Source of the DNA: a bacterium
GTDB lineage: Bacteria > Vulcanimicrobiota > Xenobia > RGZZ01
Assembly: GCA_021782195.1 (NCBI GenBank)
Contig: JAJXVI010000107.1
Location: 1 to 7,396, forward strand
Direction: 5' to 3'
Length of the DNA stretch: 7,396 bases
Positions 1-4,722 of the stretch are shown piece after piece; within the stretch, counting starts at the first letter, position 1, and the number at the start of each line of letters is the position of its first letter. The position numbers and the translations under genes are program-made. The notes beneath the pieces are model-generated. The model saw only the letters and a list, made by a program, of their open reading frames with translations, did not search any database and was not told the origin of the DNA.

Positions 1-547
1 CCCCAAGATAGATGATGGAGAATAGAAGAACCCAGACCAGGTCGACAAAGTGCCAGTACAGGCCCACACATTCAAGCGCCGTCGAGTGGTCCTTCCAGAG
101 CGAACGATGCCCCGTCAGCGACAACAGAACGGAGATTGCAGTGAGCCCCAGGAAAACGTGGAGGCCGTGCAAGCCAGTGAGGGTGAAGAACGAAGTACCA
201 AAAACGTCGCGTCCCATGGTCACGTGCTGCTGGTAGAGGTGCCAGTACTCGTTGCCCTGGCCGACCAGGAAAACTGCGCCAAAGATGATGGTGACGACCA
301 GCCACAGACGAAGCCCGACGAGATCGCCCTTGCGCTGCGCCCGTTCAGCCAACCAGAAAGTCAGACTCGACGAAAACAGGAACAGTGAGAAAAAGCCGGT
401 CTTTACGGGATCGAGGGCCGATTTTGCGGTCGGGTCGCCGGCAGCTACCGGAAACGTGTGCAGATAGATATACGCCACGATAAGGAACGCAAAGAAAGTC
501 TCTTCCGAAGCAATGAACAACAGGGTGAAGATCTTCGCGGGGTCCAT
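1..547 (-). CDS. coxC: Cytochrome c oxidase subunit III (3' end outside window)
   Basis: Subunit III of the heme-copper oxidase, an integral membrane protein that stabilises subunit I and the proton entry side; it carries no redox metal. The 182 visible codons show five hydrophobic segments (about residues 5-29, 50-67, 78-97, 115-144 and 158-181). Family landmarks are S14-E15 in helix 1 (the conserved membrane Glu), HGLHV at 127-131 and YWHFVD at 164-169. The frame is still open at the left edge. The YWHFVD helix is normally the last, so only a few residues should be missing. This fits the short five-helix form of about 190-200 residues rather than the seven-helix form of about 260. The ATG at 547 lies 13 bases after the coxA stop, with only a G-run directly against it. 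A GTG at 568 in the same frame, overlapping the coxA stop, would add seven residues. Third gene of the operon, probably translationally coupled to coxA. Confidence 0.93.
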   Translation of the reverse strand, partial: MDPAKIFTLLFIASEETFFAFLIVAYIYLHTFPVAAGDPTAKSALDPVKTGFFSLFLFSSSLTFWLAERAQRKGDLVGLRLWLVVTIIFGAVFLVGQGNEYWHLYQQHVTMGRDVFGTSFFTLTGLHGLHVFLGLTAISVLLSLTGHRSLWKDHSTALECVGLYWHFVDLVWVLLFSIIYLG

Positions 548-560
548 CCCCCGTCGCGTA

Positions 561-2225
561 CTATCCACCTTCCGGGTGCCTCCAATCAGCAAGTTCCGGA
601 TTCTTTGCATCCCAGAGCGGGCGTCGACTGCGCACGTACGGGACACGCTCGAAATTGTGAGCAGCCGGCGGCGAAGTCGCAAGCCATTCCAGGGTCCACG
701 CGTCCCATGGATTGTCTCCGGCGACTTCCCCGTAGAACACGCTGTACAATACATTTCCAACAAACACGAGGACCGAGAAACCGAACACGAACGCACCCAC
801 GGTCGAGATCATGTTCAACGTTCCCCACATCGGGAGATTCGGGTAACTGGCCACACGTCGTGGCATTCCGAGCAACCCCAGGATGTGCTGGACGAAAAAC
901 GTGCCATTGAAGCCAATGACCATCAGCCAGAAGTTCCAGCGGCCCAAGCGCTCGCTCAGCATCCGTCCGCTCATCTTGGGGAACCAGTAATACGCGCCCG
1001 CCATCATGGCGAACACGATTCCACCGATGATTGTGTAGTGGAAGTGCGCCACGACGAAGTACGTGTCGGTCGTCGCCCAGTCAAGCGGAACGATGGCGAA
1101 AGTCATTCCGGTGACGCCACCAAACGTGAACTGGACCAGAAAACCGATGCAGAAGAGCATTGCCGTATTCATGCGTATACGGCCTCCGTGCATTGTGGCC
1201 ACCCAGTTGAACAGTTTGACCCCCGTCGGTACAGCAATGAGCATGCTGCTCGCGCCAAACGTAATGAGCGCACTGTTCCACAGTCCGACTGCAAACATGT
1301 GATGGGCCCACACGCCAAAACTGAGAAATCCGATGGCAACCGTGGAAGCTGCCACAAAGTTATATCCGAAGATGGGCTTGCGCGACATGACCGGGATAAT
1401 CTCGGATATCATCCCGAACGCAGGCAACACAAGAATGTAGACTTCAGGGTGACCAAAGATCCAGAAAAAATGCTGCCATAGCACGGGAGAGCCGTGAGAG
1501 CCGAAGAACATCCCATGCATCCTGCGGTCCACAAACAACATCACCAGGCCCGCATTCAATGCCGGCAATGCAAATATGACCAGCAGTGAGGTGATCAGCA
1601 TCATCCAGACAAAGAGAGGCACCTGCGTGATGCGCATCCCCCGTGCACGCAGGGTCAGGATGGTAACAATCAGGTTCAGAGCAGCCGTCACAGTTCCAAT
1701 CCCGGTCATCAGCAGCCCCAGCGTCCAGTAGTCCATTCCCGTGCCGGTGTTGTAGGCCGGCAGCGACAGGGGCGCATACGCAAACCATCCGGCGCTCGGC
1801 GCACCTCCCGCCAGGAAGCTGTAGTTCAACATGATGCCGCCAAACAGGGTGATCCAGTAGCCGAATGCATTGAGCCGTGGAAATGCGACGTCACAGGCCC
1901 CGATCATCAAGGGGATGAGGTAGTTTCCGAAGCCGTTCACGAGCACCATGGCCACCAGGAAGATCATGGTGGTGCCGTGCATCGTGAACAGCTGGTCATA
2001 CATCTGGGGCGACAGGAAGTGATTGTTCGGAACGGCAAGCTGGATGCGCATCAACAGCGCCTCGACGCCACCGACGACGAGGAAGAAGAGTGCGGTGAAG
2101 ATGTACATCAGACCGACCTTTTTATGGTCGACCGTGGACACCCACGAGAGCAGTCCCTCCCCCCCATCCTCGTGTTCGTGAGTCGCATCGCTGCCGACAG
2201 GCCCGTCAAGGGTCAGATCGGTCAA
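561..2225 (-). CDS. coxA: Cytochrome c oxidase subunit I (aa3/caa3 type)
   Basis: Catalytic subunit: reduces O2 to water at heme a3-CuB and pumps protons across the cytoplasmic membrane. Numbered from the TTG at 2225 (554 residues), ligands are all present: heme a His83 and His396, heme a3 His394, CuB His259, His308 and His309, and the cross-linked Tyr263 in the GHPEVY motif. Proton paths are also intact: D-channel Asp112 with Asn101 and Asn119, Glu261 at its end, and K-channel Lys337. This makes it an A1-type, fully pumping oxidase. The residue normally His at the Mg/Mn site, just before Asp387 in the DTYFVVAHFHY segment, is Thr386. Start choice: GGAGG at 2238-2234 sits 8 bases before TTG 2225, whose TTGA overlaps the coxB stop. 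A TTG at 2240 in frame (559 residues) would lie on top of that Shine-Dalgarno. Lies between coxB and coxC. Confidence 0.98.
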   Translation of the reverse strand: MTDLTLDGPVGSDATHEHEDGGEGLLSWVSTVDHKKVGLMYIFTALFFLVVGGVEALLMRIQLAVPNNHFLSPQMYDQLFTMHGTTMIFLVAMVLVNGFGNYLIPLMIGACDVAFPRLNAFGYWITLFGGIMLNYSFLAGGAPSAGWFAYAPLSLPAYNTGTGMDYWTLGLLMTGIGTVTAALNLIVTILTLRARGMRITQVPLFVWMMLITSLLVIFALPALNAGLVMLFVDRRMHGMFFGSHGSPVLWQHFFWIFGHPEVYILVLPAFGMISEIIPVMSRKPIFGYNFVAASTVAIGFLSFGVWAHHMFAVGLWNSALITFGASSMLIAVPTGVKLFNWVATMHGGRIRMNTAMLFCIGFLVQFTFGGVTGMTFAIVPLDWATTDTYFVVAHFHYTIIGGIVFAMMAGAYYWFPKMSGRMLSERLGRWNFWLMVIGFNGTFFVQHILGLLGMPRRVASYPNLPMWGTLNMISTVGAFVFGFSVLVFVGNVLYSVFYGEVAGDNPWDAWTLEWLATSPPAAHNFERVPYVRSRRPLWDAKNPELADWRHPEGG

Positions 2226-3217
2226 TGGCTCTTCCTCCAAAGATAAGCGGTAAGGGCACGAACTTCCTCGTCGCTGAAATGGAAGTCAGGCATGTTGGAA
2301 CCTGGCTTGCAGGCCTGAGGATCCTTCAGCCACTTCGCAAGATTCTCCGGTGAGTTGTCCAGCGTCCCAGCTCCGAGGGTTTCCCGATCCCCCAGATCGT
2401 TGAGAGAAGGGGCAATGGTCACGTGATGTGCGAGATTTGCTGCGACCTTAGGCGCATCGACCAGTGCGTGACAGTTGGTACAGGTCGAGCGCGTGAAAAT
2501 CTGGCCACCCTCCTGCGCCAGTGCAGAACTGTCCGGCATCTGGGGATGAAGTTGCGCCGTCTCCCAGGAATCAAAATCAGCCTGGGTCTGCGCGATCACC
2601 CGAATGCGCATCCAACCGTGATCGGTACCACAGTACTCAGCGCACGTGCCGTCATAGATTCCCGGATGGTCAGGCTGAAGCCAGAGGTAGTTGGTCTGCC
2701 CCGGCAACATGTCCTGTTTTGGCCCCAGTCGAGGGACCCAGAAGTCATGAATGACGTCCGCAGTACGCAAAGCCAGCAGAACTGGCCTCCCGACCGGCAG
2801 GTGGACCTCGTTCGCCGTAACCACTCCATCGGGATATCTCACTTCCCACCACCACTGGTGAGCGATCACCGTGATGTCCGGTGCCCGTCCATCTGGTTCC
2901 GCGTGCGTCTTGAAGATTGTCGGCACCATCAGGATCGTGAATACCGTCACGATGGCAAGTGGGATGAGCGTCCAGATGATTTCCAGCTTCTTGTTCCCGT
3001 ACACCGGCACGGGATCCTCCGTCTCACCAGGACGGGCGCGATAGTGCACCAGGATGTAGACAATCCACGCGCACAAAAAAAACATGATTGCCAGCATGAC
3101 GCCACTGGTCAGCATGAACAGGTCGTAGACAGAGCGAGCCTGTGGCGATGCAGGACTGAAAAGCGACGTAGGAACGCCGCCCAGTAAACTCCCCGCGGTG
3201 AAGATCCTTCCAGTCAT
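2222..3217 (-). CDS. coxB: Cytochrome c oxidase subunit II with fused cytochrome c (caa3)
   Basis: Electron-entry subunit, 331 residues. Order: short N-terminus, two membrane helices (about 33-58 and 78-101), a periplasmic cupredoxin domain with the binuclear CuA site, then a C-terminal class I cytochrome c domain. CuA ligands are visible: His157, Cys192, Glu194, Cys196, His200 and Met203. The aromatic stretch QWWWEVRYP at 121-129 is the usual electron-transfer patch. Heme c attaches at C246-T-N-C249-H250, with Met309 in the SNMPDF segment as likely axial ligand. The fused heme domain defines the caa3 class. No clear signal peptide or lipobox precedes helix 1. An in-frame TAG at 3226-3224 bounds the ATG at 3217 upstream. 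That ATG has no good Shine-Dalgarno; the nearest GGAGG (3255-3251) serves a four-codon frame instead. First gene of the operon; its TGA overlaps the coxA TTG. Confidence 0.97.
   Translation of the reverse strand: MTGRIFTAGSLLGGVPTSLFSPASPQARSVYDLFMLTSGVMLAIMFFLCAWIVYILVHYRARPGETEDPVPVYGNKKLEIIWTLIPLAIVTVFTILMVPTIFKTHAEPDGRAPDITVIAHQWWWEVRYPDGVVTANEVHLPVGRPVLLALRTADVIHDFWVPRLGPKQDMLPGQTNYLWLQPDHPGIYDGTCAEYCGTDHGWMRIRVIAQTQADFDSWETAQLHPQMPDSSALAQEGGQIFTRSTCTNCHALVDAPKVAANLAHHVTIAPSLNDLGDRETLGAGTLDNSPENLAKWLKDPQACKPGSNMPDFHFSDEEVRALTAYLWRKSH
2234..2238 (-). promoter_or_regulatory. Shine-Dalgarno of coxA, inside coxB
   Basis: GGAGG on the minus strand lies within the last codons of coxB, 8 bases before TTG 2225. 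It decides the start of coxA: the upstream TTG at 2240 would overlap it. The TTGA stop/start overlap suggests ribosomes finishing coxB restart on coxA. Confidence 0.7.
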
Positions 3218-3232
3218 CGCGCACTACATTCA

Positions 3233-3255
3233 TCACCCGAGAGTCATGATCCTCC
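3233..3255 (-). promoter_or_regulatory. Four-codon leader frame with GGAGG upstream of coxB
   Basis: On the minus strand GGAGG (3255-3251) is followed after three bases by ATG ACT CTC GGG TGA (3247-3233), encoding Met-Thr-Leu-Gly. The stop lies 15 bases before the coxB ATG, which has no good ribosome site of its own. This would allow coxB to be translated by re-initiation. The three-base spacing is shorter than ideal, so the frame may simply be chance and the GGAGG may act weakly at a distance. Confidence 0.35.
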
Positions 3256-3266
3256 AAGACGAGAAA

Positions 3267-3288
3267 GAATCCACTCAGCGATGGATTC
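3267..3288. repeat. Perfect 7-bp inverted repeat in the cox leader
   Basis: GAATCCA (3267-3273) and TGGATTC (3282-3288) are exact reverse complements across an 8-base gap. They lie about 50-70 bases upstream of coxB. The element could be an operator for a dimeric regulator or a small RNA hairpin in the leader. No T-run follows, so it is not a standard terminator. Confidence 0.5.
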
Positions 3289-3336
3289 AATGGAGTAAGA
3301 ACAGGGTATACGGGTTGGTCGCTCTCATTGAAACGT

Positions 3337-3385
3337 CCAGTGCCCGGACATCCCCGAAGGCAGATACAGCCAGTGCTCGGGTATC
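3337..3385. repeat. Imperfect 16-bp direct repeat, 33 bp apart
   Basis: Positions 3337-3352 and 3370-3385 share the pattern CCAGTGCYCGGRYATC, matching at 13 of 16 bases, with all three differences being transitions. The 33-bp spacing is about three helix turns, so both copies would face the same side of the DNA. The second copy also lies inside a GATAC/GTATC inverted repeat (3363-3385). Tandem regulator binding sites for the divergent promoters are possible; chance is not excluded. Confidence 0.35.
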
Positions 3386-3576
3386 GCGCGGCTTGCACCC
3401 CCGATCGTCCCCTCCTGCGAGCGCCGATCACGCCACAATCGGATCGTAGAAGGGCAGACGGCCGCTCCCCCACTTTCAACCGGACCGCATTCCCGAGAAC
3501 GCCTCAGTTCGGCAGGATTCCACACCGGTCGAGAACAATGCCTCGAAGAGTGTCACCACATCACTGAGACGGGTGC

Positions 3577-3607
3577 CCGAAGCAGCGCGCCCCCCCCGCC
3601 GCTTCGG
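3577..3607. repeat. C-rich inverted repeat upstream of the secreted-protein gene
   Basis: CCGAAGC (3577-3583) and GCTTCGG (3601-3607) form a perfect 7-bp stem around a 17-base loop that includes a run of eight C. It lies about 37 bases before a -10-like TACAAT. No T-tract follows on either side, so a terminator role is not supported; an operator or structural role is equally open. Confidence 0.35.
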
Positions 3608-3643
3608 ATGGTGCTGACGCAGGGGTTTCGGAAAAGGTCAGGC

Positions 3644-3649
3644 TACAAT
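3644..3649 (+). promoter_or_regulatory. Possible -10 box (TACAAT)
   Basis: TACAAT differs from the sigma-70 consensus TATAAT at one position. No good -35 hexamer lies 16-18 bases upstream, so it may need an activator or be fortuitous. If real, transcription would begin near 3656, after the ATG at 3648, which supports the downstream GTG start of the next gene. Confidence 0.3.
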
Positions 3650-3698
3650 GGGCTGCATGGTCGAGAAGAAACGACGACCTCGTTTGGGAGATTGTAAC

Positions 3699-4424
3699 GT
3701 GACATTTCGCTGGGCAATTCTTGGTACGTTGTTGTGTCTCGTCTGTGCCGGGCTCTCGTTGCCCGCAACAGCATCACCGCTTGTGGTATCGAGCTACGAC
3801 ACGTACAACGGAAACACTGGCACGTATGACTATTTCGACTATACGTACAGTGGCGCGTCACCGGCAGGAAACGACCTCATCACGCGTGCACCGCTCTACG
3901 GCGGCACGGGTATTCTCACGAACGGATCGCCTCCGATATACAACTGGAGTGCAGGCCAGGAAGGGGTGGGCGGGAGCGGCAACTGGCTTGATATCAGCAG
4001 TGGCGACACCATCAGCTTTTACTTCGCCTCCGCCGTACACCTGAGCTCCATCACCGTGTGGGTCGACAACACCGTGGGTGTCTCTCCAGTCGGGCAACTC
4101 GTTCTGGGTACTCCAACGACGGTGCCACTCGGACAGATTCCAACCCTGAGTGGCACGTACACCACCTACACTGCCCCCGCACAGGCAGTCAACTCCGATG
4201 TTGGCCTGGTCACCGCCACTGATTATTTCACAATCAACGGGTTGAACTTCACGGGCAACGGGGTGGCAGTGCAGTTCATTTCGGGCGGTACCGGTACCCT
4301 CATGATAGGGCAGGTGGCGTTCACGGGGACGGTCCCTGAAGCACCCAATACGCTGTTGTCCTTCAGCGGATTCGCCCTGCTCGCACTCAGGGCGCGGAGG
4401 CGGCGACAGCAGTCCGCCGTCTGA
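3699..4424 (+). CDS. Secreted protein with PEP-CTERM-like C-terminal anchor, function unknown
   Basis: 241 residues from GTG 3699. This start is chosen because GGGAG (3686-3690) lies 8 bases before it and translation then opens directly into a signal peptide: basic start, hydrophobic core (about 6-20) and an Ala-Thr-Ala cleavage site before Ser26. ATGs at 3648 and 3657 in the same frame lack a ribosome site and add a charged extension. The mature part is poor in charge and rich in Gly, Ser, Thr, Tyr and Asn, with alternating hydrophobic residues that suggest a beta-sandwich, and a Tyr/Asp-rich stretch near residues 33-50. The tail reads VPEAP (212-216), hydrophobic 219-230, then an Arg cluster 231-236. 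That is the PEP-CTERM sorting layout, in which an exosortase removes the tail and the protein goes to the cell surface or matrix. The usual PEP is PEA here. No exosortase gene is visible. The middle domain is not recognised. Confidence 0.85.
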   Translation: MTFRWAILGTLLCLVCAGLSLPATASPLVVSSYDTYNGNTGTYDYFDYTYSGASPAGNDLITRAPLYGGTGILTNGSPPIYNWSAGQEGVGGSGNWLDISSGDTISFYFASAVHLSSITVWVDNTVGVSPVGQLVLGTPTTVPLGQIPTLSGTYTTYTAPAQAVNSDVGLVTATDYFTINGLNFTGNGVAVQFISGGTGTLMIGQVAFTGTVPEAPNTLLSFSGFALLALRARRRRQQSAV

Positions 4425-4477
4425 CCCCGGTCGGATTCGCGTTCCCCGGAGAGATTCCGTCACGAATTTCGGGGGTC
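4423..4477 (+). terminator. Stem-loop candidate after the secreted-protein gene
   Basis: GACCCC (4423-4428) pairs with GGGGTC (4472-4477). Inside it, GATTCGCG pairs with CACGAATT apart from one mismatch and one G-U pair, and CGGA with TCCG forms an inner hairpin. The structure begins on the stop codon of the preceding gene. No T-run follows, so if it ends transcription it is not by the classic intrinsic mechanism; it may only protect the transcript end. Confidence 0.3.
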
Positions 4478-4480
4478 TGC

Positions 4481-4516
4481 CTGCAGACGGCGTTCGGTTC
4501 GCGAGCCATCTGCGAC
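4481..4516. repeat. 36-bp direct repeat, copy 1
   Basis: Identical over 36 bases to 4551-4586; identity stops exactly at both ends. The unit begins CTGCAGACGG and ends CCATCTGCGAC. It contains an imperfect dyad: GCAGACGG (4483-4490) against CCATCTGC (4506-4513), 7 of 8 paired. On a minus-strand transcript the odd pair becomes G-U, so the hairpin would be better there. It resembles a REP-type palindromic intergenic repeat more than a gene part. Confidence 0.85.
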
Positions 4517-4550
4517 CTGGAGGCTTTCTTGTTGCGCTCCGCCTGCCCGA

Positions 4551-4586
4551 CTGCAGACGGCGTTCGGTTCGCGAGCCATCTGCGAC
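4551..4586. repeat. 36-bp direct repeat, copy 2
   Basis: Exact second copy, 70 bases downstream of copy 1 with 34 unrelated bases between. The 70-base period is not a multiple of three, so the copies fall in different reading frames and are not a protein repeat. The geometry is compatible with a two-repeat CRISPR, but there is no third copy, no cas gene and no typical repeat end in view. No further copy is seen in the window. Confidence 0.85.
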
Positions 4587-4712
4587 AGCCACCCAAGCCT
4601 CTCCCCGCGCTGGCGGCAGAAGGTTTTTGCCCGTTCTCCCCGAACCTCTTCCGTAACCGCTGTGGGAGACCGGTCAGTCCTTCATCGAGGTCAACATCGG
4701 CTGCACTGCCGA

Positions 4713-4717
4713 GGAGG
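4713..4717 (+). promoter_or_regulatory. Shine-Dalgarno before the unusual ATC start of the kinase
   Basis: GAGGAGG (4711-4717) contains a perfect GGAGG core 5 bases before the in-frame ATC at 4723. The protein starting there enters its first PAS domain after a few residues, as expected. No comparable site precedes ATG 4813. It could also be an accident inside a longer coding frame opened by CTG 4660. Confidence 0.4.
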
Positions 4718-4722
4718 GCGTC

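Larger units (their letters stand above)
3218..3698. other. Divergent intergenic region between cox operon and secreted-protein gene
   Basis: About 480 bases separate the leftward coxB start from the rightward GTG start at 3699. Open frames here have no recognisable domains and mostly continue as shadows of the flanking genes, so I treat it as non-coding. It should hold promoters for both directions. Visible elements, listed separately, are an inverted repeat and a mini open frame in the cox leader, an imperfect direct repeat, a C-rich inverted repeat and a -10-like box for the right-hand gene. On the cox strand a TATACC (3310-3305) could be a -10 box, but its -35 match is poor. Confidence 0.6.

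Noticed and set aside
513..1481. Rightward 322-residue open frame opposite coxA
   Set aside because: Low-complexity His/Arg/Asp-rich translation antisense to a gene with all catalytic residues; a GC-rich shadow.
3233..3310. A firm sigma-70 promoter for the cox operon
   Set aside because: The TATACC at 3310-3305 has no acceptable -35 at normal spacing; mentioned only as a possibility.
3024..3479. Leftward 151-residue frame overlapping the coxB start
   Set aside because: No domain or signal, overlaps coxB in another frame, and its cysteine/proline-rich content looks like non-coding sequence. It did not provide a better coxB N-terminus.
3729..3750. Lipoprotein signal in the secreted protein (cysteines in the hydrophobic core)
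   Set aside because: The residues before each Cys (Leu-Leu and Leu-Val) do not fit a lipobox, which needs Gly, Ala or Ser before Cys. An Ala-Thr-Ala signal peptidase I site fits better.
4481..4586. A CRISPR array call for the two 36-bp repeats
   Set aside because: Only two copies and one gap, no cas genes, no conserved GAAAC-like repeat end, and an internal dyad typical of intergenic palindromic repeats. Kept as direct repeats.
3858..4592. Leftward 244-residue open frame opposite the secreted-protein gene
   Set aside because: It is the complement of a well-supported gene, is Arg-rich with no domain, and runs through the repeats.
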